Shown here piece by piece: positions 53,832 through 64,000 of a DNA stretch of 64,000 bases; the first letter of the stretch is position 1, and the number at the start of each line of letters is the position of its first letter. The translations under genes were made by a program, and so were the position numbers. Below the pieces are notes generated by a model that saw nothing but the letters and a program-made list of their open reading frames with translations, was not told the origin of the DNA and made no database searches. Source of the stretch: Litchfieldia stipae (GTDB lineage: Bacteria; Bacillota; Bacilli; Bacillales; Bacillaceae_L). The DNA lies in the NCBI RefSeq assembly GCF_014837155.1, contig NZ_JACYHA010000003.1, forward strand, positions 124,001-188,000, in the 5' to 3' direction.

Positions 53832-55793
53832 TTATTCACTATCGTCATATGGAATGACCTTATTTTCTATAAGTTTCCCATCGACAAGTAATAAATATTT
53901 AGCATTCTGACCATAAGGAACAAGAAAAGTTATTGTTATTGTTTCTGACTTTGATATCGTGAATGAATCATACACATCAGAAAGAGAATGCTCCGCATCT
54001 TCAATATTTAATACGACATGTTGTTCTTCATCTTCTTCTGTTGGGTTATAAGGAATTGTGATTTCAACTTTTTGTTCTTTTGGTTTTCTTTCTTCTGGTC
54101 CAAGTGAAAAGACTACTTCAATTGTATCTTTTCTCTTTAATTCAGTGCCTGGTTTTGGTGATTGTGAAATCACTAATCCTTTTGGTACTTCATCTGAATA
54201 TTGTTCATCACGGTTAATGTTAAGTTCATTTTCTAATGTATAGTCATCAACTAATTCCTGTGTCCATCTTTCAAGATTTCTCAATACAATCTTTGGTGGT
54301 CCGTCACTCACTTCAAACGTAATATCTGTTTCACTTGGTATAACCATTTCACCTTCATCAATTGATTGCGAGATGATTGTGCCTGGTTCACTATCATGAT
54401 TAATTCTCTCAATTGTAATTGATTCAAATCCTAAACGATTTAACAAGTCCTCTACTTCAGAAATATCCATACCTTCATAGTTATCAAATTCAAGCTTCTC
54501 TTTCCCAGTACTTTCATAGATTGTGATACTTGAACCTTCTCTAACCGTTGTATTCGCCTTAGGGTCTGTTTTAATGACATGACCTTCAGGAATTTCATCA
54601 TGAACTTGTTGAATAGGATCTTCTACTTCTAATCCTAATGTAACCAATTCCTTCAATGCCTCATCATATTCCCAATTATTCAAATCAGGTATTGTTACTT
54701 CCTTAGGTAAAAATAATGATGGAATAATCGTTATTGCTGCAACTCCAGCCGCACCGATTAATAGAAAAACAGTTAAGAGAATAACAAATAGCTTCGTTTT
54801 CTTTTTTGGTCTTTTTTCTTCTTTTTGTTTTTGTTTATCAGAATCTGGTGTTTCAGGAGTTTTGCCACGAATAATGGTCTCTGATTCTTTTGGCTCCTCT
54901 TTGATGATTGGTATGGCCTTTGTTACCTCATCATTATCCAAAGGAGTAACAAATCGTTCTTCATTAAGACGATTAGGACTAAGAGCTGTTCTTATATCTT
55001 CTTCCATCTCTTCAACAGTACTATAGCGATGAAAAGGATCTTTCGCAGTAGCTTTTAAAATGATGTTTTCTACACTTTGAGGAATAGACGGATTCCATCT
55101 CTTAGGTGAAGGTGTCTCAGTTTGTAGATGTTTTAATGCGATTGACACAGCTGATTCTCCCTCAAAAGGGACTCTTCCAGTCAATAGCTCAAATAACACA
55201 ATACCTAAAGAATAAATATCTGATTTATTCGTAGCCATGCCACCACGTGCTTGCTCAGGTGATAAATAATGTACGGAACCAAGCACAGAATTTGTTTGTG
55301 TAATGGTTGTTGAGCTTAATGCAACTGCAATTCCAAAATCCGTTACCTTCACTGTCCCATCATTATCCACTAGAATATTCTGAGGTTTGATATCTCGATG
55401 AACAATATGATTATGATGGGCATGTGCAATTGCTGACGTTAATTGTTCAATAATATCTAATGCCTCTTTCGAATCAAGAGGGGCATATTTTTGTATGTAC
55501 TGTTTAAGAGTCTTCCCTGGCACATATTCCATGACAATATAATAAATATTATCCTCTTCTCCAACATCGTAAATACTAACGACATTAGGATGTGCCAAAC
55601 TTGTAGCTGAATGTGCTTCTCGTCTAAAGCGTTTAATCAATTCTTCATCATTTGAAAAATCAAGACGAAGGATTTTTATGGCAACATCTCTCTCAAGTAT
55701 GACATCTCTTGCCAAATATACGTTTGCCATCCCACCGCCACCAATGACCTCAAGTATCTTATAGCGGCCACTTAGTCGTCTTCCAATGAGCAT
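53832..55793 (-). CDS. prkC: PASTA-domain Ser/Thr protein kinase PrkC
   Basis: PrkC is a membrane kinase that senses muropeptides and signals spore germination and growth. The 653-residue product has a kinase domain (GGGGMANVYLARD glycine loop, catalytic VHRDIKPQNILVD, KVTDFGIAVAL, YLSPEQARGG), a membrane helix (LFVILLTVFLLIGAAGVAAI, about residues 340-360) and three PASTA repeats (about 370-570), the first opening VTIPDLNNWEYDEALKEL. The start is ATG 55791-55793 (MLIGRRLSGRYKIL). It overlaps prpC. Confidence 0.97.
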   Translation of the reverse strand: MLIGRRLSGRYKILEVIGGGGMANVYLARDVILERDVAIKILRLDFSNDEELIKRFRREAHSATSLAHPNVVSIYDVGEEDNIYYIVMEYVPGKTLKQYIQKYAPLDSKEALDIIEQLTSAIAHAHHNHIVHRDIKPQNILVDNDGTVKVTDFGIAVALSSTTITQTNSVLGSVHYLSPEQARGGMATNKSDIYSLGIVLFELLTGRVPFEGESAVSIALKHLQTETPSPKRWNPSIPQSVENIILKATAKDPFHRYSTVEEMEEDIRTALSPNRLNEERFVTPLDNDEVTKAIPIIKEEPKESETIIRGKTPETPDSDKQKQKEEKRPKKKTKLFVILLTVFLLIGAAGVAAITIIPSLFLPKEVTIPDLNNWEYDEALKELVTLGLEVEDPIQQVHDEIPEGHVIKTDPKANTTVREGSSITIYESTGKEKLEFDNYEGMDISEVEDLLNRLGFESITIERINHDSEPGTIISQSIDEGEMVIPSETDITFEVSDGPPKIVLRNLERWTQELVDDYTLENELNINRDEQYSDEVPKGLVISQSPKPGTELKRKDTIEVVFSLGPEERKPKEQKVEITIPYNPTEEDEEQHVVLNIEDAEHSLSDVYDSFTISKSETITITFLVPYGQNAKYLLLVDGKLIENKVIPYDDSE

Positions 55794-55798
55794 CCCCA

Positions 55799-56548
55799 TC
55801 ACCCACTTTCACTCATCGACGAATACTGAACAATGACAAGGGTGATATTATCTTCCCCACCATTTTCATTTGCCATTTGAACAAGCACTTCTGCTTTCTT
55901 TTGTAATTCTTCATTTGTATGTAGTACTTCGTTTAATTCGGATTCTTGTACTTTATTTGTTAGTCCATCAGAGCATAGAAGAAGAAAATCCCCTTCTTCA
56001 AGGATAATTGTCTTAATGTCCATTTCTACTGAAGGTTCTGTACCTAAAGCTCGTAAAATCCAGTTCTTTCTCGGATGATGCTCTGCATCTTCCTTTGAAA
56101 TCTGACCAGATTTAACAAGTTCATTAACAAGTGTGTGATCACTAGTCATGAGGTTAAATCCATTTGAATTTGATAAGTAACAACGACTGTCCCCAATATG
56201 TGCAATCGTCGCAAATGTTGGTGAACAGATAACAGCATCAACTGTTGTTCCCATGCCTTGACATTCACTATTGTCTTGTGAATGCTTGTACAATTTTTGA
56301 TTAATCTGTTCAATATGTTCACGCAACCAATTTTCAGCAAGCTCTGGGGAATCGATTGATTTCGATTGCTCCCAAAGCTCCTTTAATAGTGATGTTGCCA
56401 TTGAACTAGCAACATCACCAGCGCGATGACCACCCATACCATCAGCTACAACAGCCAATGTTAATCCATCTGTATTTGTAAAAACTCCACAGCTATCTTC
56501 ATTTAACTGTCTCACTCTTCCCCTATCAGATAAACATACCGATTTCAT
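55799..56548 (-). CDS. prpC: PP2C-type Ser/Thr phosphatase PrpC
   Basis: PrpC dephosphorylates PrkC and its targets. The 249-residue PPM phosphatase has the metal-binding VVADGMGGHRAGDVAS, LLLCSDGLTNKV and GGEDNITLVIVQ motifs and the N-terminal RQLNEDSCGVF. The start is ATG 56546-56548, with AGGTGAAGCA upstream. A 19-codon longer frame is within rlmN. It is directly coupled to prkC. Confidence 0.96.
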   Translation of the reverse strand: MKSVCLSDRGRVRQLNEDSCGVFTNTDGLTLAVVADGMGGHRAGDVASSMATSLLKELWEQSKSIDSPELAENWLREHIEQINQKLYKHSQDNSECQGMGTTVDAVICSPTFATIAHIGDSRCYLSNSNGFNLMTSDHTLVNELVKSGQISKEDAEHHPRKNWILRALGTEPSVEMDIKTIILEEGDFLLLCSDGLTNKVQESELNEVLHTNEELQKKAEVLVQMANENGGEDNITLVIVQYSSMSESG

Positions 56549-56552
56549 TGCT

Positions 56553-57644
56553 TCACCTCGTCTCCTCTTTTCGCTCCTTTGCACGTAGTTGTCCACAAGC
56601 AGCATCTATATCATGACCGTGCTCTCGGCGAATTGTGACATTAACATTGTGTTTTTTTAATGTTCTTTCGAAATCAAAAATTTGATCTTTTGGTGTTCTC
56701 ACATAATCTCTTTCTGGTACATAGTTTACTGGAATTAAATTCACATGGCAATTGATCCCTTTAATTAACTGAGCTAATTCTTCTGCATGCTCTACTTGAT
56801 CATTAACTCCACCGAATAAGCCATACTCAAAGCTCACTCGTCTTCCAGTCTTATCAACATAGTATCTGATCGCTTCCATTAAATCTGGTAATTTGTATGC
56901 TCGATTAATCGGCATCAATTTCCCACGAATTTCATTATTCGGAGCGTGTAGTGATAGGGCAAAATTAATTTGAAGATTTTCATCAGCAAATTTATAAATC
57001 TTTGGAATAATACCACTTGTTGAAACGGTAATATGTCTAGCTCCAATATTTAATCCCTTATCATGATTAATGATTTTCAAGAATGATAACATCTCATCAT
57101 AGTTATCAAATGGTTCACCAATTCCCATAATAACAACATGGCTTACTCGTTCACCTAATTCATCAAGAGCTTGTTGAACCTTCACTACCTGAGCAACAAT
57201 TTCTCCTGCTTCAAGGTTTCGTTTTAAGCCACCTAAAGTTGATGCACAAAAAGTACAACCGATGCGACATCCAACTTGAGTCGTTACACATACAGAATTA
57301 CCATAATTATGGCGCATTAAAACTGTTTCAATGGAATATCCATCATGAAGTTCAAATAAGAATTTCATCGTACCATCTTTAGATGTTTGCTGAATTAATG
57401 TCTTTAACGTTGTAAAATTAAACTGCTCAGATAGCTTCTCTCTTAATTCTTTTGAAAGATTACTCATCTCTTCGAATGAGCTAACTCTCTTTCCATATAG
57501 CCATTCAAATATTTGTGTTGCTCGGAATGGCTTTTCACCATTCTCACTTAGCCAATTTTTCATCTCTTCTAATTGAAGTGTGTAAATAGATGGCCTTTTT
57601 TGTTCGATGTCTGTTTTTTTTCCTGTTGTTTTTACTTCTTTCAT
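56553..57644 (-). CDS. rlmN: Dual-specificity RNA methyltransferase RlmN
   Basis: RlmN makes m2A at 23S rRNA A2503 and tRNA A37 by radical SAM chemistry. The 363-residue product has the cluster motif [13 protein letters not shown] (CxxxCxxC) and a second conserved Cys near the C-terminus ([12 protein letters not shown]). The N-terminal 30 residues are a variable basic extension. It follows rsmB by 5 bp. Confidence 0.97.
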   Translation of the reverse strand: MKEVKTTGKKTDIEQKRPSIYTLQLEEMKNWLSENGEKPFRATQIFEWLYGKRVSSFEEMSNLSKELREKLSEQFNFTTLKTLIQQTSKDGTMKFLFELHDGYSIETVLMRHNYGNSVCVTTQVGCRIGCTFCASTLGGLKRNLEAGEIVAQVVKVQQALDELGERVSHVVIMGIGEPFDNYDEMLSFLKIINHDKGLNIGARHITVSTSGIIPKIYKFADENLQINFALSLHAPNNEIRGKLMPINRAYKLPDLMEAIRYYVDKTGRRVSFEYGLFGGVNDQVEHAEELAQLIKGINCHVNLIPVNYVPERDYVRTPKDQIFDFERTLKKHNVNVTIRREHGHDIDAACGQLRAKERKEETR

Positions 57645-57649
57645 TTACT

Positions 57650-58993
57650 TTACACCTGCTTTCTAAAACTAGCAATAAAAAATCCATCCGTACCAAAGTA
57701 ATGAGGTAAGAGTTGAACTTTTCCTTCTGAAACATAGGAGCCAACCTGATTAGGTAGCTTATCTGCTAGTTCATTATCCATGATATATTCTGTATGGTTA
57801 TTTAAAAATTCATTTATCACTTGCTCGTTTTCTTCTTCATCAATCGTACATGTACTGTAGACAAGTGTCCCACCTTTTTTTAGAAGGGGAGCAACTGCTG
57901 ATAAAATGGATTGTTGAACTTTTTTTAGCTGATGAATGTCATTTTCAGTTTTTGAGTATTTAATATCTGGCTTTCTACGAATGACACCAAAGCCAGAACA
58001 AGGGGCATCAACTAAAATCTTATCAAAAGATTCTTTCTCAAAATGCTCAGAAACGGTACGACTATCAAGTGCTTTTGTTGTTACATTATTTAAACCGAGT
58101 CGCTTCACTTGTTCGTCAATTAACTTTACTTTATGATCATGAAGGTCAAGAGACGTAACAGATCCTGTGTTGTGAAGAAGCTCTGCAATATGCGTCGTTT
58201 TTCCTCCTGGTGCTGCACAGCTATCTAATACACGATCTTCTTTGTCAACACCAAGCGCTGTTGCAACAAGCATTGAGCTTTCATCTTGAATCGTGATGAA
58301 TCCCTCTTTAAATAGTGAGGAGTGAGCAATATTCCCTTTGTTTATTTTGATGCTGTTTGGAGATAACTCTCCGTAGGATGCTTCAATTCCTTCAGCTGCA
58401 AGCCTCTCTATAGCACCATCCACCGTTATCTTCGTTATATTTACTCTTGCACTTTGTACAGGTGGTAACAGATTGACTTCACACATCTTTTTTGCCTCTT
58501 CATAGCCAAAGAAGCTGACCCATCTTTTCACTAACCAAAGAGGGTGACTTGACTCAATTGATAATTTTTCAACCGGATCCTTAATTTCATCTGTACTTGG
58601 AAGTCCATTACGCTGTATCGTTCGCAATACCCCATTTACCATCGAAGCAATTCCTTTGTGCCCACGTTTTTTGGCGATTTCAACTGCTTCAAATAATACG
58701 GCACGCTCCGGAATTCGATCCAAGTATACCATCTGGTACAAAGAAAGACGTAATAGAACAATCACCCAGATTTCTACTTTCTTCTTATTATTAATAAAAG
58801 GAGAAAGATAATAATCGAGTGTATCTCTTCGTTGAATCGTTCCATAAACGATTTCAGTTAGAAGTCCTACATCCTTATTTGACAGTTCATTTTTTTGAAT
58901 CATTTTATTCAACAGTAAATTACTATACGCCTGATTCTTCTCAATTGAGAGTAAAATGTCTAAAACTACTTCTCTAACTTTTTTCTTTGCCAT
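57650..58993 (-). CDS. rsmB: 16S rRNA (cytosine-967-C5) methyltransferase RsmB
   Basis: RsmB makes m5C967. The 447-residue product has an N-terminal NusB-like RNA-binding domain (about residues 1-140) and a SAM fold with DSCAAPGGKTTHIAEL, VDAPCSGFGVIRRKPDI and the catalytic Cys in VYSTCTIDEEENE. It lies 2 bp from fmt. Confidence 0.97.
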   Translation of the reverse strand: MAKKKVREVVLDILLSIEKNQAYSNLLLNKMIQKNELSNKDVGLLTEIVYGTIQRRDTLDYYLSPFINNKKKVEIWVIVLLRLSLYQMVYLDRIPERAVLFEAVEIAKKRGHKGIASMVNGVLRTIQRNGLPSTDEIKDPVEKLSIESSHPLWLVKRWVSFFGYEEAKKMCEVNLLPPVQSARVNITKITVDGAIERLAAEGIEASYGELSPNSIKINKGNIAHSSLFKEGFITIQDESSMLVATALGVDKEDRVLDSCAAPGGKTTHIAELLHNTGSVTSLDLHDHKVKLIDEQVKRLGLNNVTTKALDSRTVSEHFEKESFDKILVDAPCSGFGVIRRKPDIKYSKTENDIHQLKKVQQSILSAVAPLLKKGGTLVYSTCTIDEEENEQVINEFLNNHTEYIMDNELADKLPNQVGSYVSEGKVQLLPHYFGTDGFFIASFRKQV

Positions 58994-58995
58994 AT

Positions 58996-59940
58996 TTATA
59001 ATCCTAACTTTTCTCCGACTTTGATGGTCGCACCTCTCAAGAATTGCTCAGCACTCATTCGTTTTTTACCTGCTGGTTGTAATTCTGTGATTCTTATATA
59101 CGTATGATCTCCCGTTGAAACAACAAAGCCACGATCTTCAATCTCAGTAATCACTCCAGCTTCCATAGTTGATGGGTTATGTTGAGGAACTTTTTCGCCC
59201 CACCAGATTTTCACAACCTCATCATTCAGCATGGTATAGGCTACTGGCCAAGGATGTAATCCACGAATGTGGTTGTATATATCGTTCCCTTTAGCAGACC
59301 AATCTATTTTTTCTTGCTCTCTTTTTATATTAGAGGCAAAAGTAGCCTTTGAATCATCCTGTTTTATAGGAATAATCTTATCATCAAGTAAAAGTGGAAT
59401 CGTTTCTGATAACAATTTAGAACCAGCAGCACTTAGCTTATCATGAAGTGAACCCACATGATCCTCTTCATGAATTGGTACTTCAACTTGTGTAAGAATA
59501 TCACCTGCATCAAGCTTCTTCACCATATACATAATGGTTACACCCGTTTTTTCTTTTCCCTGTAAGATCGAATAATGAATAGGTGCTCCACCTCGTAGTT
59601 CAGGAAGAAGAGATGCATGAACATTAATACAACCGTATTTAGGTGCGTCTAAGATTTCCTGAGGTAAAATTTGTCCAAATGCGGCTGTAACAATCAAATC
59701 CGGCTTCAAATCTAGTACCTTTTTAACTTCAGCTTCTTCTTTGATTTTTTCAGGTTGAAGAACTGGAATGTTGTGATTTAATGCTTCCACTTTGACCGGT
59801 GGGGGTGTTAACACTCTTTTTCTACCAACAGGTCGATCAGGTTGTGTCACAACCCCTACGATATTATATCCGTCTTCAATTAATTGTCTCAAAACAGGTA
59901 CTGAGAAATCAGGAGTACCCATAAATACAATTCTCTCCAT
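58996..59940 (-). CDS. fmt: Methionyl-tRNA formyltransferase Fmt
   Basis: Fmt formylates initiator Met-tRNA. The 314-residue product starts [20 protein letters not shown] and has the catalytic [20 protein letters not shown] (Asn and His) and [11 protein letters not shown] (Asp). The C-terminal domain carries [12 protein letters not shown]. It follows def by 7 bp, a conserved pair. Confidence 0.98.
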   Translation of the reverse strand: MERIVFMGTPDFSVPVLRQLIEDGYNIVGVVTQPDRPVGRKRVLTPPPVKVEALNHNIPVLQPEKIKEEAEVKKVLDLKPDLIVTAAFGQILPQEILDAPKYGCINVHASLLPELRGGAPIHYSILQGKEKTGVTIMYMVKKLDAGDILTQVEVPIHEEDHVGSLHDKLSAAGSKLLSETIPLLLDDKIIPIKQDDSKATFASNIKREQEKIDWSAKGNDIYNHIRGLHPWPVAYTMLNDEVVKIWWGEKVPQHNPSTMEAGVITEIEDRGFVVSTGDHTYIRITELQPAGKKRMSAEQFLRGATIKVGEKLGL

Positions 59941-59947
59941 AACTATC

Positions 59948-60421
59948 CTACCCTTCTAGTTCGCCTTCTTCATAGTATCTTAAAACCTTTGACGTAAATA
60001 AAACCCCATGTAAATGGTCGATTTCGTGTTGAATGGCTCTTGCAAGAAAACCACTTGCTTCAAGTGTATACGTCTTCCCTCTTCGATTTTGCGCTCGAAC
60101 CTTAATCGAATTTGGCCTAGACACCTCTCCATAAAGACCTGGAAAGCTCAAGCATCCCTCAGGTCCAGTTTGTTCTCCACTTGCTTCAAGGATGAGTGGA
60201 TTTATTAAGTCAATACGGCCAGTTTTATCACCTATATCAACAATGGCAATTTGTTTTGTGATTCCAACCTGTGGTGCGGCTAGACCAACACCATCAGCCT
60301 CAAGCATTGTATCATACATATTATTTAATAGCTTAATTAAAGCTCTATCGAAATTTGCAACCCGCTCGCATGGTGTTTCTAGCACTTCTGACGGATGTTC
60401 AATAATTGTTAGTAAAGACAA
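59948..60421 (-). CDS. def: Peptide deformylase Def
   Basis: Def removes the formyl group from new proteins using an active-site metal. The 157-residue product has motif 1 [10 protein letters not shown], motif 2 EGCLSFPG (metal Cys) and motif 3 QHEIDHLHG (metal His pair and Glu). I choose TTG 60419-60421, with GGAGGAACATCA directly upstream. A 15-codon longer frame from an ATG has no site. It lies between priA and fmt. Confidence 0.97.
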   Translation of the reverse strand: MSLLTIIEHPSEVLETPCERVANFDRALIKLLNNMYDTMLEADGVGLAAPQVGITKQIAIVDIGDKTGRIDLINPLILEASGEQTGPEGCLSFPGLYGEVSRPNSIKVRAQNRRGKTYTLEASGFLARAIQHEIDHLHGVLFTSKVLRYYEEGELEG

Positions 60422-60499
60422 TGATGTTCCTCCAAATGAATTTATTCTCATATAGTAATAGTACAATTATTACCATAGAGTAAGGAATATATAGGCTTG

Positions 60500-62914
60500 T
60501 TACATTAAAATGTAAGGATTAAGATCAAAAGAAAGGTTCAGCCCATTAGCTGATATCTCTTTCTGATATCTTATTAAGATTTGCTTTAACAAATTAGTAA
60601 GGTCTGGTTCTTGCTTGTATTTTATCATGCATTGATATCTATATCTATCATTGATCCTAGGGATTGGTGAGGCAACAGGTCCTAAGATGATCGTCTGCTC
60701 ACTGAGCGAATGTCTTAAATGAGTGGTGATTTTCTCAGCAACCTCTACCACTTTTAAGACCTCAGGATGAGAAATCGTTAATAATGCCAAATAATAAAAT
60801 GGTGGGTATGCATGTTGCCTACGTATCATCATTTCATTCTTGTAGAAGGAACGATAATCGTGATGACTTGCTAATTGGATACTATAGTGTTCTGGCGTAT
60901 AGGTCTGAACGACTACTTCCCCAGGTAATTCATGTCTCCCAGCTCGTCCACTTACTTGAGTTAATAATTGAAAAGTTTTTTCTGATGAACGAAAATCTGC
61001 AAGATGAAGGATTGTATCCGCAGCAAGAACACCAACTAATGTGACATATGGAAAGTCTAACCCTTTGGCAATCATCTGCGTTCCAAGTAAAATATCGGCT
61101 TTCCCTTCTCCAAAATCATTTAGTAGTCGTTCATGCGCACCCTTTCTACTTGTTGTGTCTACATCCATTCGTATGACTCGTGCCTCAGGCAAAATTTTCG
61201 TTAGTTCTTCCTCAACCTTTTGTGTACCCGTACCAAAGAAGCGAATATGTTCACTATCACATTCTGGGCAGGTTTTTAGCATCGGAATTTCATGAGCACA
61301 GTAATGACATTTAAGTGATTGACTTGAACGATGATAGGTTAAGGATATTTCGCAATGAGGACAATTCATGACAAAACCACAATCTCGGCACATAACAAAA
61401 GAAGAATATCCACGTCGATTTAATAGAAGAACAGATTGCTCCTTTCTTTCTAACCGATCGTTTAACTTCTCAAATAGGGATGTTGAAAACATCGACCTGT
61501 TACCACTTTTTAATTCTTCACGCATATCAACAATTTCAACTGAAGGCAGCGGTCGATTGCCTACTCTCTCTTCCAATGTTAGCAATTTATAAACATTCTT
61601 TGAGGTTCTTGCAAACGACTCTAACGTAGGGGTAGCACTCCCTAGTACTACTGGACATTGATGGTACTCACCACGATAAATCGCCACATCTCTGGCGTGA
61701 TAACGCGGATTTTCCTCTTGTTTGTAGCTTGTCTCATGTTCTTCATCAATAATGATAATGCCTAGGTTTTCAAATGGAGCAAATATCGCAGATCTAGCTC
61801 CAACAACAAGACTTACTTCTTTCCTATGAATCTTTCGCCACTCATCATACTTTTCTCCAGTACCTAAACCACTATGTAATACCGCTACCTTAGAACCAAA
61901 TCTTCCTTTAAAGCGATTAACCATTTGAGGTGTTAGAGATATTTCTGGCACGAGAACAATTGCTTCTTTCCCCTTATTCAATACCTCTTCAATTGCTTGC
62001 ATATAAACCTCGGTTTTTCCACTTCCTGTTACCCCAAATAGTAGAAACACATCATGAGCTACATCCTTAATTGATTGAAGAATTGGAGTAATAACCTTTG
62101 TTTGTTCATTAGTAAGAGGAAGAGGTTTTGTTGGTTTAAATTCTCGATGATCAAAGGGATCACGATAAGATTCTACATTAACTTGTTTTATAACACCCTT
62201 TTTGACCAGAGTTTTTATAGAGGCTTCAGTGCAATCAATTTGATTTATAAGCTGCTTTATTTCAATTGATGATGGGTTTTCGATAAAATAATCGATAATT
62301 TCCTTTTGTTTTATCGCTTGAGAAGGTAGATTCTCGAGAAATTCAGTCAGTTCTAGCTTTGTTAAGACAGGCTCTACATGTCTAACTGTTTTTTTGTTGG
62401 CGCGATCCTTTACCTTATAAATAACTTCAAGGAAGCCTGATTGAATCCCCTTTTGAAAAGCTGAGAGTTGATTCCTTTTTTCAACATCTTCCCATGCAAC
62501 AACATCATTCGTTTCAAACCACTTTGCAACTGCTGGCTCTAATTCACCAACCGCTTCTCTTTTAAGTAATTTAATTTCCTTTTGGTACTTTGCCCTCATT
62601 GCAGCTGGAAGCATGACTTGAAGTGCAGAAATTTTATAGCTTAAGGTCTTTTCCGTTAACCAATTTCCAAGCTGTAGTAGCTCACTTGTTAAGACAGGGC
62701 TCAAATCCAACACAGTATGAATTTCCTTTAGCTTGTCTATTTCTGTGGAGCTGCTGACTTCCATCACAAACCCTTGAACCTTTCTTGGCCCAAAAGGAAC
62801 AATAACGCGCATACCTGGGACAATTACTTGATTCCATTCTGGTGGAATCAAGTAATCAAACAAGCGATCCGTCTGCATAGCTGGAACATCGACTACAACA
62901 CTTGCAACCTTCAT
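60500..62914 (-). CDS. priA: Primosomal helicase PriA
   Basis: PriA restarts collapsed replication forks. The 804-residue product has an N-terminal DNA-binding domain (VVDVPAMQTDRLFDYLIP), Walker A FGVTGSGKTEVYMQAI, IIIDEEHETSYKQEE (DEEH box), and zinc-binding cysteines beginning CRDCGFVMNCPHC and CHYCAHEIP..CPECDS. It overlaps coaBC by ATGA. Confidence 0.98.
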   Translation of the reverse strand: MKVASVVVDVPAMQTDRLFDYLIPPEWNQVIVPGMRVIVPFGPRKVQGFVMEVSSSTEIDKLKEIHTVLDLSPVLTSELLQLGNWLTEKTLSYKISALQVMLPAAMRAKYQKEIKLLKREAVGELEPAVAKWFETNDVVAWEDVEKRNQLSAFQKGIQSGFLEVIYKVKDRANKKTVRHVEPVLTKLELTEFLENLPSQAIKQKEIIDYFIENPSSIEIKQLINQIDCTEASIKTLVKKGVIKQVNVESYRDPFDHREFKPTKPLPLTNEQTKVITPILQSIKDVAHDVFLLFGVTGSGKTEVYMQAIEEVLNKGKEAIVLVPEISLTPQMVNRFKGRFGSKVAVLHSGLGTGEKYDEWRKIHRKEVSLVVGARSAIFAPFENLGIIIIDEEHETSYKQEENPRYHARDVAIYRGEYHQCPVVLGSATPTLESFARTSKNVYKLLTLEERVGNRPLPSVEIVDMREELKSGNRSMFSTSLFEKLNDRLERKEQSVLLLNRRGYSSFVMCRDCGFVMNCPHCEISLTYHRSSQSLKCHYCAHEIPMLKTCPECDSEHIRFFGTGTQKVEEELTKILPEARVIRMDVDTTSRKGAHERLLNDFGEGKADILLGTQMIAKGLDFPYVTLVGVLAADTILHLADFRSSEKTFQLLTQVSGRAGRHELPGEVVVQTYTPEHYSIQLASHHDYRSFYKNEMMIRRQHAYPPFYYLALLTISHPEVLKVVEVAEKITTHLRHSLSEQTIILGPVASPIPRINDRYRYQCMIKYKQEPDLTNLLKQILIRYQKEISANGLNLSFDLNPYILM

Positions 62915-64000
62915 AGCTGCTCGCCCATTACTAGTTTAGCAGCTTCGTCAATAATGACTTTTGCCACTTCTTTTTTTGATAATAATGGTAACTTCATAGA
63001 GGTTCCATTCTTTTTGTAGATGGTTACAATATTGGTTTCGCCTGCAAAACCAGCCCCAGCTTCAGTGATATTATTAGCAATGATCATATCTAAATTTTTG
63101 GTTAATAATTTTTTCCGAGCATATTCTTCTACGTTTTCAGTTTCAGCAGCAAATCCAATCAATACTTGATTTTTCTTTTGTTCACCTAGTGTCTTTAGAA
63201 TATCTATTGTTCTTTCCATGTCAATCTGAAGATCACCTTGTTGCTTTTTGACTTTATTTGAATGAATCATTTTCGGACGATAATCAGCAACAGCAGCTGT
63301 TTTTATTACCACATCACTCTCTTCATAATGGGCGATCACTTGGTTATACATTTCTTCCGCTGTTTCTATGTGAATGATATGTACATTGTTTGGGGTTGGT
63401 AGGTTCGTTGGGCCAGATATTAAGATGACCTCTGCCCCCTCACTTGCAGCTTCTTCTGCTATTGCATAACCCATTTTCCCTGTAGAATGATTAGTAACAA
63501 AACGTACCGGATCAATTTTTTCTCTTGTTGGGCCTGCAGTCACAAGCACTTTTTTTCCTTTCATACTTCCTGACTTATTGAAAAATGAAGTAATGATCTC
63601 AATGATTTTTTCAGGTTCTTCAAGTCGCCCTTTACCAACATACCCACATGCAAGATGACCTTCAGATGGTTCGATGAAACGATATCCGTAGTCAGCAAGA
63701 ATTGAGATATTCTTTTGAACAGCTGGGTGCTCATACATATGCACATTCATAGCAGGAGCAATCCAAACAGGAGCTGTGGTAGCAAGTAAGGTTGATGTTA
63801 ACATATTATCCGCTATGCCATTTGCTAGCTTAGCAATTGTATTAGCAGTAGCTGGTGCAACAATCACCAAATCTGCCCAATCTGCAAGATCAATATGTGC
63901 AATCACTCGTGAATCCTTCTCATCAAACGTATCATCAAAAACATCATTTCTTGATAATGCCTGAAATGTTAATGGTGTTACAAATTCCTTTGCAGAATCA
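62911..64000 (-). CDS. coaBC: Coenzyme A biosynthesis bifunctional protein CoaBC (5' end outside window)
   Basis: CoaBC joins phosphopantothenate to cysteine (CoaB) and decarboxylates the product (CoaC/PPCDC). The frame is open to the window edge, so the N-terminus is missing. The visible protein includes the end of the CoaC domain (PAMNVHMYEHP, substrate clamp LACGYVGKGRLEEPEK) and the full CoaB domain (VLVTAGPTREKIDPVRFVTN, HSTGKMGYAIAEEAASEGAE). The first visible internal start (GTG 63904-63906) is not the gene start. Confidence 0.93.
   Translation of the reverse strand, partial: DSAKEFVTPLTFQALSRNDVFDDTFDEKDSRVIAHIDLADWADLVIVAPATANTIAKLANGIADNMLTSTLLATTAPVWIAPAMNVHMYEHPAVQKNISILADYGYRFIEPSEGHLACGYVGKGRLEEPEKIIEIITSFFNKSGSMKGKKVLVTAGPTREKIDPVRFVTNHSTGKMGYAIAEEAASEGAEVILISGPTNLPTPNNVHIIHIETAEEMYNQVIAHYEESDVVIKTAAVADYRPKMIHSNKVKKQQGDLQIDMERTIDILKTLGEQKKNQVLIGFAAETENVEEYARKKLLTKNLDMIIANNITEAGAGFAGETNIVTIYKKNGTSMKLPLLSKKEVAKVIIDEAAKLVMGEQL

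Overview
The window is a low-GC chromosomal segment of an endospore-forming Bacillaceae bacterium close to Bacillus in gene content. The evidence is near-complete collinearity with the Bacillus subtilis region running from coaBC (dfp) through priA, prkC, rpmB, recG, the fatty-acid genes, smc, ffh, rplS, sucCD, topA, hslVU and codY into the fla/che operon. A 26-residue spoVM gene (51916-51996) shows that it is a spore former. Every gene except rpmB is on the minus strand, so the gene order below runs from high to low coordinates, in the direction of transcription.

64000-52280: coaBC (cut by the window edge), priA, def, fmt, rsmB, rlmN, prpC, prkC, rsgA and rpe form one tightly packed run ending at a terminator. 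They cover coenzyme A synthesis, replication restart, start-methionine processing, rRNA methylation, the Ser/Thr kinase-phosphatase pair and ribosome maturation. 51996-51300 holds spoVM, the only plus-strand gene (rpmB) and a divergent asp23-like/fakA pair. 50910-45506: asp23-like, fakA, sdaAB, sdaAA, recG. 45397-37056: the fapR-plsX-fabD-fabG-acpP lipid operon under a FapR operator, then rnc and smc separated by a MITE-like repeat. 37040-31300: ftsY, ylxM, ffh, rpsP, khpA, ylqD, rimM, trmD, rplS (protein targeting and ribosome assembly). 31153-24856: lepB, rbgA, rnhB, the ylqG-ylqH pair (flagellar-switch-like paralogues) and sucCD. 24737-16492: dprA, topA, trmFO, xerC, hslV, hslU, codY.

16260-1: the first 20 genes of the fla/che operon (flgB to fliR) build the basal body, the rod and hook, the export gate and the switch. 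The most notable observation is here: fliQ, encoding an essential small membrane protein of the flagellar export gate, has an in-frame TAA at codon 60 of 89, with the rest of the gene intact and in frame. The operon is also rich in non-AUG starts, including a probable CTG start for fliK.

No tRNA, rRNA, CRISPR, prophage, insertion sequence or accessory island was found. The window is core genome. I did not find a wholly new system. The items most worth checking are the fliQ nonsense codon, a pair of nested-palindrome MITE-like elements (29504-29666 and 40657-40820), the ylqG-ylqH pair, and several nested regulatory arrangements.
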